Notes under the pieces: generated by a model
Seen by the model: only the letters and a program-made list of their open reading frames with translations
What the model was told of the DNA's origin: nothing
The model's database searches: none
Made by a program: the position numbers and the translations under genes
Source of the DNA: Aliarcobacter vitoriensis
Lineage (GTDB): Bacteria > Campylobacterota > Campylobacteria > Campylobacterales > Arcobacteraceae
Length of the DNA stretch: 39,231 nucleotides
Assembly (NCBI RefSeq): GCF_003316695.1
Contig: NZ_PDKB01000020.1
Location: 1 to 39,231 of the forward strand
Direction of reading: 5' to 3'
Shown: piece by piece, positions 25,948 to 34,013 of the stretch
Position numbering within the stretch: position 1 is the stretch's first letter
Layout: each line of letters opens with the position of its first letter

Positions 25948-27651
25948 TTAGTTAAAAATATATCTTTGTTTTATATGTTCTTTTATTTTATCTATTTCAA
26001 CTAATATAAAACCATCAACACAATCATTGAAATCTTTATCCACACTAAACTCTAAAAATCTTACACCATCATCATTTGTTAGTTCACTATATTGTTTATA
26101 TAAAGCTGGAATAGAAACTCCAATGTTCAATAAAGCTGACTTTAATCTTCTAAAATCTTGTTTTTTATCATCAAATTTGAAAAATTCTCTTATATCAAAA
26201 AGGTTATTTGTATAATAATATGGGCTTTTTGCTTCAACTAATATTTTTGGTTCTTCAAAATAGTAAGTGTAATAAAACACCAATAAATCTTTTGCTAAGG
26301 ATGGAAAAGTCCCAGATATAGACACAGGTCCAAACATATATTTTATATTTGGATTATTTTTTAAATATGCTCCAATACCAAACCAAAGATAGTCTAAAGC
26401 TCTTGTTCCCCAATATTTTGGTTGAACAAAACTTCTTCCTAATTCAATAGAATTTGTTAGATAGGGTTTAAATTCCTCATTGAATTGAAATAATGAATTA
26501 GAGTAAAAGCCTTTTATTCCAAACTTTTTATAAACAAAATCACAGTTTGCTATTCTATATGAACCTACAATTTCTAACTCATTTTTATCATATAATATTA
26601 TGTGTTGATAGTAAACATCGTATTTATCAGTATCTCTTTTTTTATTTACACCTTCTCCAACTTTTCTAAAAGATAACTCTCTTAATCTTCCAATCTCTTT
26701 TAAAACAATAGAATCTTCAATATAATCGTATAGGTATATCTCTTTTTCATCATTTGTTTGCCCTAAAAGTTGAGATTTTTTAAGTTCATTATATAGGTCA
26801 GTTCTATTTACAGGATGTGCTATTGCACTTTGTGTTTCAAAAAAAGACTTTTTGCCTTTTTTTAGGGCATAAAGGTGTTTTTTGTATAAATTTACTAAAA
26901 AATCTTTATCTAAACCTTTTGGTGTTAAATTTTCGTTTGGTATTATTTGCCCGATTTTTATATTGATATTTTTTGATTTTTTATTAAACATCTCATTTGA
27001 TAATAAAAGAGTTGAAAAAGTTTTATTTATCATAGAGATTGTATAAAATGTTTTTGAGTTTTTTGCATCTAAAAATATTGGTAATATTGGACTATTGCTA
27101 TTTTTTGCAAGACTTAAAAAACCTTTACTCCAAACTTGGTCTTTTATCCCTTTTGGTGTTGCACGGCTTACTTCTCCTGCTGGAAAAATGATAACTGCTT
27201 CTTCTTTGTGTAAAGCATCATATATTTTTTTTATACTACTTTTTGATTGTACATTTGAAAAGTTATTTACACAAATAATCAATGGTTTTAATGCTTCAAA
27301 GCCTAGTAAAAAATCATTTGCCAATATTTTTACATCTTTTCTTACACTTCCAATAAGCTTTAATAAACAAAGTGCATCAAGACCACCTAAAGGATGATTT
27401 GCTATGATTACAACTTTTCCTGTTGAGGGGATGTTTTCTAAATCATTACTTGAAACTGTGTAGTCAAAATCAAAATAATCTAAAACTGCATCCACAAATT
27501 CGAAACCTTTTAAGTGTGCATTTTGTGATAAGAATTTATTTATTGAATCTTCATGAACCAATTTTTTTGCTATTTTCAATAAAGATTTTTTTAAAATATT
27601 CTCTTTTATGTTTGGAAACTTTTTTTCTATCTCTTTTTGTATATTTATCAT
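25948..27651 (-). CDS. Two-domain acyltransferase, probable OlsF-type ornithine-lipid synthase
   Basis: A 567-aa protein joining two acyltransferases. Residues 70-270 resemble a PlsC/lysophospholipid acyltransferase, with ANHPLGGLDAL (His 86 and Asp 92, a slightly widened H-x5-D) and FPAGEVSR near 155. Residues 310-530 resemble the GNAT-like OlsB family, with VGSYRIANCDFV, IELGRSFVQPKYWGTRALDY and MFGPVSISGTFP. This order, O-acyltransferase then N-acyltransferase, is that of OlsF, which makes ornithine lipids from ornithine and acyl donors. Such lipids replace phospholipids under phosphate limitation in some bacteria. The gene is monocistronic, convergent with the helicase gene (two bases between stops) and divergent from the DUF445 gene. 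The exact head group is inferred. Confidence 0.75.
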   Translation of the reverse strand: MINIQKEIEKKFPNIKENILKKSLLKIAKKLVHEDSINKFLSQNAHLKGFEFVDAVLDYFDFDYTVSSNDLENIPSTGKVVIIANHPLGGLDALCLLKLIGSVRKDVKILANDFLLGFEALKPLIICVNNFSNVQSKSSIKKIYDALHKEEAVIIFPAGEVSRATPKGIKDQVWSKGFLSLAKNSNSPILPIFLDAKNSKTFYTISMINKTFSTLLLSNEMFNKKSKNINIKIGQIIPNENLTPKGLDKDFLVNLYKKHLYALKKGKKSFFETQSAIAHPVNRTDLYNELKKSQLLGQTNDEKEIYLYDYIEDSIVLKEIGRLRELSFRKVGEGVNKKRDTDKYDVYYQHIILYDKNELEIVGSYRIANCDFVYKKFGIKGFYSNSLFQFNEEFKPYLTNSIELGRSFVQPKYWGTRALDYLWFGIGAYLKNNPNIKYMFGPVSISGTFPSLAKDLLVFYYTYYFEEPKILVEAKSPYYYTNNLFDIREFFKFDDKKQDFRRLKSALLNIGVSIPALYKQYSELTNDDGVRFLEFSVDKDFNDCVDGFILVEIDKIKEHIKQRYIFN

Positions 27652-27685
27652 CTTTTCTCCTAAATATTAAGTATTTTAAAAAATG

Positions 27686-27707
27686 TTAGTAACAAATTAG
27701 TTACAAA
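27686..27707. promoter_or_regulatory. Tandem 11-bp repeat, possible operator
   Basis: TTAGTAACAAA (27686-27696) is followed directly by TTAGTTACAAA (27697-27707). Inside lies an inverted pair, GTAAC and GTTAC, six bases apart. It sits about 35 nt upstream of the acyltransferase start in a 120-bp divergent promoter region, where an operator would be expected. No regulator can be named. Confidence 0.35.
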
Positions 27708-27771
27708 ATGAAAATTATTTCTTTTAAAAAAGATATGATAAAATTTTGTTATTTTTTCTCAAGGATGTTTT

Positions 27772-28482
27772 ATGAATAAGGCTGATATTACAAATTTAAT
27801 TACTGTTTTAATAATGGCTTATGGATATTCAAATAGTAATGATTTAATATTTATGGTTGGACTTTTTGCTTTAAGTGGTGCTGTAACAAACACTTTGGCT
27901 ATTTATATGCTTTTTGAGAAAATACCTTTTTTATATGGAAGTGGAGTAATAGAAAATAAATTTAAAGATTTTAAACTATCTATTCACAAGTTAATAATGC
28001 AAGAATTTTTTACAAAAGATAAGCTAAATAGCTTTTTTAAAGAAGATTTAGACAGTAATAAAAAAACTATTGATTTTAAAGGTATTTTAGAGAAAACAGA
28101 TTTTTCTAAAGCTTTTGATAGTTTAAAAGAGTCTGTTGTTGAATCTCCTTTTGGTGGAATGTTAGGAATGTTTGGTGGAGTTAATGCTCTTGAACCACTA
28201 AAAGAACCATTTGTAAATAAACTTCGTGGTTCGATTATAGATATTTCAAATACCCAATCTTTTCAAGATATTGTAAGTAGTGCTTTGAAATCTCAAGATT
28301 TTAGCGATGATATTTATGAAAAATTAAGCCTTATGGTAGATAAAAGATTAGATGAACTAACACCAAAAATGGTAAAAGATATTATCAATAATATGATAAA
28401 AGAGCATTTGGGTTGGCTTGTACTTTGGGGAGCAGTTTTTGGTGGTTTGTTTGGACTTTTTGGAGTTTTAATTATGAAATAA
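27772..28482 (+). CDS. DUF445-family membrane protein
   Basis: A 236-aa protein with two membrane segments near residues 5-20 and 25-47 and one at the C-terminus near 212-234. LFALSGAVTNTLAIYMLFEK near 33-52 is the DUF445 hallmark. The long middle part is a charged helical region with LKEPFVNKLRGSI near 143-155. AAGGA precedes the ATG by six bases. Biochemical function is not known. It converges with the coiled-coil gene, three bases between stops. Confidence 0.8.
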   Translation: MNKADITNLITVLIMAYGYSNSNDLIFMVGLFALSGAVTNTLAIYMLFEKIPFLYGSGVIENKFKDFKLSIHKLIMQEFFTKDKLNSFFKEDLDSNKKTIDFKGILEKTDFSKAFDSLKESVVESPFGGMLGMFGGVNALEPLKEPFVNKLRGSIIDISNTQSFQDIVSSALKSQDFSDDIYEKLSLMVDKRLDELTPKMVKDIINNMIKEHLGWLVLWGAVFGGLFGLFGVLIMK

Positions 28483-28485
28483 ATT

Positions 28486-28896
28486 TTACGAATAAAACTC
28501 CACAGAAGTAGCTCGATTTCTAACTGGAGTTTCATCTTGTTCTTTTAACTCTCTTTGTTTTTTATCTAAACTTGTTTTTGTGATTTGTTCATCGATTACC
28601 TTTTTTCTTTCTTGTTCTAAAAGGATTTTATTTGTCAATTTTTCTATCTCTTTTTCAAGTTTTTCTATCTCATCTAAAAGAAGGTTTTTTTCTATTACTA
28701 AACCACTATTTTCATTTTTTAATTGTCCAAAACGCTCTTTAAATAGTTTATTCTCTTTTTCTATAATTTCGTTGAATTCTTTTAAATTTTTTACTTCTTG
28801 TTCTAAAATCACATTCTTTTTTATCAATACAAGATTTTCACTCTTTAATCGTTCAGAGTCTTGCATTGCAAGGCGACTTAAAAGTTCATAATTCAT
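28486..28896 (-). CDS. Coiled-coil protein of unknown function
   Basis: A 136-aa protein that is almost entirely Leu/Glu/Lys heptads from about residue 15 to 115 (for example KSENLVLIKKNVILEQEVKN), so a long parallel coiled coil is likely. The C-terminus (DETPVRNRATSVEFYS) is non-helical. It has no signal peptide or membrane segment. AAAGGA lies eight bases before the ATG. Length and composition resemble ZapA/ZapB or cytoskeletal helpers, but I recognise no family. Low-complexity coding in this A+T-rich genome could mislead, though the ribosome site supports it. Confidence 0.6.
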   Translation of the reverse strand: MNYELLSRLAMQDSERLKSENLVLIKKNVILEQEVKNLKEFNEIIEKENKLFKERFGQLKNENSGLVIEKNLLLDEIEKLEKEIEKLTNKILLEQERKKVIDEQITKTSLDKKQRELKEQDETPVRNRATSVEFYS

Positions 28897-29002
28897 AAAT
28901 AATCCTTTTAATAAAGATAAATATTATATTATACTATAAAAAGATGGTAATTTGTCATAAAACTTTAATATGTTAATATTATGCTTTTTTAAAGGATTGA
29001 AA

Positions 29003-29308
29003 ATGGTAACAATAGATGTTTTGGTTTTGCTTGAAGTTGAAGGGCTAGAAAATAAAGATATATTTGAAAAACATATAAAAAAAGAGGGTTTTTCAAAAGT
29101 TGAAAATGAAGATTTTGTATATACAGGAAATTCAACAACAACAACTTTTTCTACAAAAGCATATATTTTAGAAGTTTTTAAAAAAGGTTTACAAAAAAGT
29201 GGTTTTGATAGTGCAAATTTGATTTTTTTATTAAATGAAACACCATATCCAGCATATTATTATGATAAAGATACAAATGATTTTGAATTGGTAAAAGAAG
29301 AGAAATAG
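29003..29308 (+). CDS. Small conserved-looking protein coupled to mfd
   Basis: A 101-aa cytosolic protein beginning MVTIDVLVLLEVEGL. I chose the ATG at 29003, with AAAGGA at 28991-28996, over the in-frame ATG at 28970 that has no ribosome site. The fold looks like a small alpha/beta domain, with a ferredoxin-like strand-helix pattern and a Tyr-rich end (PYPAYYYDKDTNDFELV). Its TAG overlaps the mfd GTG start (TAGTG), so translation is coupled. As I recall, a small hypothetical gene also precedes mfd in Campylobacter. Function is unknown. Confidence 0.75.
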   Translation: MVTIDVLVLLEVEGLENKDIFEKHIKKEGFSKVENEDFVYTGNSTTTTFSTKAYILEVFKKGLQKSGFDSANLIFLLNETPYPAYYYDKDTNDFELVKEEK

Positions 29309-32295
29309 TGAAAAATATTTATGAATTTTTAAAGAGTTTACAAAATGAAAAGAGATTAAAAGAGTGCCAACTTCTAATAGTAAATGATGATGTTCAAGCA
29401 CAAATTGCGAGTGATATTGTTACTTATTTAGGATTTAAACCATTTGTTTTATCAGATTTTAGAGCAAATTTTGGAGATGATTTACTCTCTTTTAGTCAAG
29501 AATTACAAGAAATAACAAAAAATTTAAGTGATTATTATAAATACAAAAAAGAGAATAAAATACTTATCTCTCCTATAAGAACTATTAGTTTCCCTTTACC
29601 AAAAGAGAGATGTTTTGATGAATTTACGATAAATTTTGCTGATAATATAAATATTGAAGAGTTTAAAAGTAAGCTTTATAATTGGGGATATTATTTTGTA
29701 GATATTGTTACAAGTGAAGGTGAAATATCAATAAGAGGTGATATTATCGATATTTGTCCTTTAGGAAGTGAATTAGGATATAGAGTAAGTTTATTTGATG
29801 ATGAGGTTGAAAGTATCAGAAAGTTTGATATAGAAGACCAAAAATCTCAAAAAGAAGAGATTGAAAGTTTCTCTATAAACCCAGCTTTTTTAGCACTAGA
29901 TGAGCAAACTTTTGAAGATATAAATGAAAAAGTACAAACAATTTCAAGTGATGCTTTTGTAAAAGATATTCACTCTTTAGGGTTTTGGTATTTAGGCGAT
30001 TTAGCACAATATTTACCACAAAATCTAAACTCTTTTATCACTCAAGAAGCTTTAAGTGAACTTGATGAAGTTTATGTTTTTGAAGAAAAAAGAGTAAATA
30101 AAGATAAGTTTTTATTAACTCCACAAATTTATAGTAGTAAAAACTATCAAGAGATAAATCCTGCAAATATCAAAGAGTTTATATCTTTTCATAAAGATAA
30201 AAAAATAACTATTATTTCAAACTCTGAAGCAAAGGTAAAATCAGTTGATTTGGATTTGAATGATAAAAATATAAAGTATATTTTTGAAAATTTGATATTG
30301 AATTTAATAGGTGATGATGAAGTTATAATCTCACTAAATAAAGAGATAAAAAAAAGAAGAAAGAAAAAAGTAAAACTTGTCCTTGATGAACTACAATACA
30401 ATGATTTTGTAGTGCATGAAAAACATGGAATTGGTCAATATAAAGGAATAGAACCTGTTGTTGTAATGGGAGCAAAAAGAGATTTTGTGATTTTACAATA
30501 TCAAGGAGAAGATAAACTTTTAATTCCTGTTGAAAACTTAGATACCATTGATAGATATGTTGCGGATGGAAGTTCTTATGCCATTGTTGATAAACTCGGT
30601 CGAGGAAGTTTTGCAAAATTAAAAGAGAAAGTAAAAGATAGGCTTTTTGAAATAGCAAATGATATTATAAGACTTGCAGCTGCAAGAGAGCTTGTAAATG
30701 GAATCAAAATAGATATAAATAAAGATTTAATATCAACTTTTCAAAAAACTTCAGGCTTTGCTTATACAAAAGATCAAACTAGAAGTATAAATGAGATTTT
30801 TTCTGATTTAAGTAGTGGAAAAGTTATGGATAGACTTTTAAGTGGAGATGTAGGTTTTGGTAAAACAGAAGTTGCTATGAATGCACTACTTGCTGTTATT
30901 TCTAGTGGATATCAAGCAATTTTTGTATGTCCTACTACACTTTTAGCTACTCAACATTTTCATAGTATTCAAAAAAGATTTGAAAAATTTGATATAAATA
31001 TAGCAAAATTAGATGGTAAAACTAGTGCAAAAGAAAAAACTAGTATCAAAAAATCATTTGAAAATGGTAGTTTAAAGATGATAATAGGAACTCACTCACT
31101 TTTAGATATAAAATCAGATGATTTAGCACTTGTAATCATAGATGAAGAGCATAAATTTGGAGTAAAACAAAAAGAGAAACTAAAATCTTTAAGAGAAGAT
31201 GTGCATATTTTTTCTATGAGTGCTACACCAATTCCAAGAACTTTAAATTTAGCCCTATCAAAATTAAAAGGTATGAGTAGTCTTTTAACACCACCTAGTG
31301 AAAGATTGGGTGTTCGTACTTTTGTAAAAGAGTATAACGATAAACTTATCAAAGAGATAATTTTAAGAGAAAAAAGAAGAGGTGGACAACTTTTTTATGT
31401 TCATAACAATATAGCTTCAATTGAAGCAAAGAAAAAAGATATAGAAGATATTGTTCCAAATATCAAAGTAGATATTATACATTCACAAATCAAACCAGAT
31501 AAAGCTGAAAAGATAATTGAAGCTTTTGAAAACAAAGAGTTTGATATTTTACTTGCTACTTCAATAGTAGAATCAGGAATTCACTTGCCAAATGCAAACT
31601 CAATTATCATTGATGGAGCAGATAGATTTGGTATTGCAGATTTACATCAACTTAGAGGTAGAGTTGGAAGAAGCAACAAAGAAGGGTATTGTTACTATGT
31701 AGTTGAAGATAAAAAATCTATAACGCAAGATGCAGTAAAAAGACTTGTTGCTTTAGAATCAAACTCTTATTTAGGAAGTGGAACAGCTCTTGCTCACCAA
31801 GATTTAGAGATTCGAGGTGGTGGAAATATAGTTGGGGTTGATCAAAGTGGACATATAAAACAAATAGGTTATGGTTTATATTTAAAAATGCTTGAAGATA
31901 CTTTGGCAACTTTAAGTGGTGAAAAAACACAAGATAAAAAAACAGTTGATATAAAACTTGCTATTTCAGCTTATATTAGTCAAGAGTATATAAGTGAAGA
32001 TAGAGTAAGACTTGAACTTTATAGAAGACTTAGTAAAGTTACTTCTAAAGAAGAACTTTATACTATTGAAGAAGAGATGGAGGATAGATTTGGTAAACCA
32101 GATATTTCTACAAAACAGTTTATAGAACTTATTTTGATAAAGATTTTAGCAACACAAAAAAATATTCAAACAATAAGTTCTTATGAGATGAATATTACTT
32201 TTGTTAAAGAAAATGATACAAAAGAGAGTATAAAATCATCTAGTAAAGATGATGACGATATTATAAGTGCAACTTTGGGATATCTAAGGAGATAG
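29308..32295 (+). CDS. mfd: Transcription-repair coupling factor
   Basis: Removes RNA polymerase stalled at lesions and recruits UvrA. Residues 1 to about 230 are the UvrB-homology region, reduced as in other Campylobacterota. The RNA-polymerase-interacting domain lies near 350-430 (NDFVVHEKHGIGQYKGIE). The translocase motor follows, with GDVGFGKTEVAMNALL near 513-528, IIDEEHKFGVKQKEKL near 610-625, SATPIPRTLNLAL near 638-650, and the TRG-region LRGRVGRSNKEGYCYY near 783-798. A C-terminal regulatory domain ends at residue 995. That is shorter than E. coli Mfd (1148) but normal for the phylum. The start is GTG. Confidence 0.95.
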   Translation: MKNIYEFLKSLQNEKRLKECQLLIVNDDVQAQIASDIVTYLGFKPFVLSDFRANFGDDLLSFSQELQEITKNLSDYYKYKKENKILISPIRTISFPLPKERCFDEFTINFADNINIEEFKSKLYNWGYYFVDIVTSEGEISIRGDIIDICPLGSELGYRVSLFDDEVESIRKFDIEDQKSQKEEIESFSINPAFLALDEQTFEDINEKVQTISSDAFVKDIHSLGFWYLGDLAQYLPQNLNSFITQEALSELDEVYVFEEKRVNKDKFLLTPQIYSSKNYQEINPANIKEFISFHKDKKITIISNSEAKVKSVDLDLNDKNIKYIFENLILNLIGDDEVIISLNKEIKKRRKKKVKLVLDELQYNDFVVHEKHGIGQYKGIEPVVVMGAKRDFVILQYQGEDKLLIPVENLDTIDRYVADGSSYAIVDKLGRGSFAKLKEKVKDRLFEIANDIIRLAAARELVNGIKIDINKDLISTFQKTSGFAYTKDQTRSINEIFSDLSSGKVMDRLLSGDVGFGKTEVAMNALLAVISSGYQAIFVCPTTLLATQHFHSIQKRFEKFDINIAKLDGKTSAKEKTSIKKSFENGSLKMIIGTHSLLDIKSDDLALVIIDEEHKFGVKQKEKLKSLREDVHIFSMSATPIPRTLNLALSKLKGMSSLLTPPSERLGVRTFVKEYNDKLIKEIILREKRRGGQLFYVHNNIASIEAKKKDIEDIVPNIKVDIIHSQIKPDKAEKIIEAFENKEFDILLATSIVESGIHLPNANSIIIDGADRFGIADLHQLRGRVGRSNKEGYCYYVVEDKKSITQDAVKRLVALESNSYLGSGTALAHQDLEIRGGGNIVGVDQSGHIKQIGYGLYLKMLEDTLATLSGEKTQDKKTVDIKLAISAYISQEYISEDRVRLELYRRLSKVTSKEELYTIEEEMEDRFGKPDISTKQFIELILIKILATQKNIQTISSYEMNITFVKENDTKESIKSSSKDDDDIISATLGYLRR

Positions 32296-32321
32296 TAATT
32301 GCTAAATATAGAGTTTTTTAA

Positions 32322-34013
32322 ATGCGATATAAACTTTTAATAATAATTCTTTTATCTTTAAACTCTTTTTCAAAAGAGATTAGAACTATCGATTTTGATG
32401 GAGATATAGATTTAGTATTAGGAGATTTTTCAAAATCAACTTTAGAAAAAGTTTGTGATATTTCATATCCAAGTTTTTATAAATTTTGGAAAGAAAACCC
32501 TATGTTTAGTGAAAATGACATAAAACTTTGCAGAGATTTAATCGAAAATTATTCCCAAAGTATAGGATTTTATAACTCTTTAATATCTTATAAAATAGAT
32601 GAAGAAAAAGCTACATTTAGTATCAAAAAAAATGAACAAATAAAAATATCTTCAATAACAATAGAGGATGAATATAAAAACTTAATTGAACTAAAAGTTG
32701 ATGATGGATTTGAATCATCAACTTTTACAAATTCTAAAAAAAATATTTTAAAATATCTTGGTGAAAAAGGTTATCCAAAAGCAAAACTAGATGCAAAAGC
32801 TTATGTAGATATTGATGACTACAAAGTTGATATAGAATATAAAATCACAAAGAATGCTATTCAATATTTTGGAGATGTAAAGATAGATAATAATGCAAAA
32901 ATTGATACTTCACTTTTAGAGAAAAATCTTGAATTTCACAAAGGAGAGCAATATAACTCAAAACTTATAGATAAAACTTATGAAAACTTATATAATTTTG
33001 GTATTTACAAATATATTTCAGTTGAACCAGATATAACTAAAGAGGGTGATATTGTTCCTGTTGATATAAAACTTATTCAAGGCGATTATAGAGAAACTAT
33101 GTATGGTTTTGGTTATGATACGGATACAAAATTTAGATTTAAAGCTCAATATAAAAATGAAAACTTTTTAGGAAATTTAAAGCAATTTACAATAGGAACA
33201 AAAGTAAATAGTGATGGATACAATATTTACAATAACCTTTATAATCCATATTTTATAAGAGATGATATCTCTTTTAACAATGATATTTCGTATGAAGATA
33301 TGGATTATAAAAGCTATTCACAAAAGAAAATAGAAGAGAAATTATCTTTTTCAAAAGATTTCTTTGGTTTATCTAACACAGCTGGAATTTTACTAGAACA
33401 CTCTACAATAAAATCAGATTTACAAGAATATAAAAGTGGAAGTTATCTTCTAAACTCATTTTTTTATGAAATAATTTTAGATAGAAGAGATGATGTTCTA
33501 AATCCAAAAAATGGCTATTATTTATCTTTTTATATTGAAAATGGTAGCAAACTATTGGCTAGTGAAATTGACTATATTAAGACTTTAAGCCAGTTTAGAT
33601 ATATAAAAACTTTTGATAAAGTTACAAGTTCATTTAAAACAAGTGTAGGAACACTTAACAAAGATTTACCTATTTTCAAACACTTTTTTGCTGGTGGTGA
33701 TTATAGTAACCGTGGATACTCTTATCAAAAAGTTGGACTTAAAGATTATGAAGATAAGCCTTATGGTGGGCTTTCTATGATTGATAGTAGCTTAGAATTT
33801 GAGTATGCCTTAAATAAAGATTTAGGAGTAGTGACTTTTTTTGACTCTACAATGTTAAGCTTGCAAGAGAATAAATTTAACGATAAATTCTATAACTCTT
33901 ATGGAGTTGGAGCTAGATATTATACTCCTATTGGACCACTAAGAGTTGATGTAGGTTTTCCTATTGATGAGGGTGGTTTTGTATTTCACATAGGAATAGG
34001 GCAAGTATTTTGA
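32322..34013 (+). CDS. tamA: TamA-type BamA-family outer membrane protein
   Basis: Outer-membrane half of the translocation and assembly module, which helps insert or transport outer-membrane components. The signal peptide is residues 1-17 (MRYKLLIIILLSLNSFS). Two to three POTRA domains follow to about residue 265 (IKISSITIEDEYK, then KKNILKYLGEKGYPKAKLDA). The 16-strand barrel contains the Omp85 motif in FAGGDYSNRGYSYQ near 461-474 and ends IGIGQVF. At 563 aa the size fits TamA rather than BamA (about 800). tamB overlaps its stop, which supports the assignment. No clear ribosome site precedes the ATG (TTTTTTAA); it lies 26 bases after mfd. Confidence 0.88.
   Translation: MRYKLLIIILLSLNSFSKEIRTIDFDGDIDLVLGDFSKSTLEKVCDISYPSFYKFWKENPMFSENDIKLCRDLIENYSQSIGFYNSLISYKIDEEKATFSIKKNEQIKISSITIEDEYKNLIELKVDDGFESSTFTNSKKNILKYLGEKGYPKAKLDAKAYVDIDDYKVDIEYKITKNAIQYFGDVKIDNNAKIDTSLLEKNLEFHKGEQYNSKLIDKTYENLYNFGIYKYISVEPDITKEGDIVPVDIKLIQGDYRETMYGFGYDTDTKFRFKAQYKNENFLGNLKQFTIGTKVNSDGYNIYNNLYNPYFIRDDISFNNDISYEDMDYKSYSQKKIEEKLSFSKDFFGLSNTAGILLEHSTIKSDLQEYKSGSYLLNSFFYEIILDRRDDVLNPKNGYYLSFYIENGSKLLASEIDYIKTLSQFRYIKTFDKVTSSFKTSVGTLNKDLPIFKHFFAGGDYSNRGYSYQKVGLKDYEDKPYGGLSMIDSSLEFEYALNKDLGVVTFFDSTMLSLQENKFNDKFYNSYGVGARYYTPIGPLRVDVGFPIDEGGFVFHIGIGQVF

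Noticed and set aside
26036-26044. Exact DnaA-box-like TTATCCACA
   Set aside because: It is single, inside the acyltransferase coding region, with no cluster, unwinding element or dnaA/dnaN nearby, so no origin is called.
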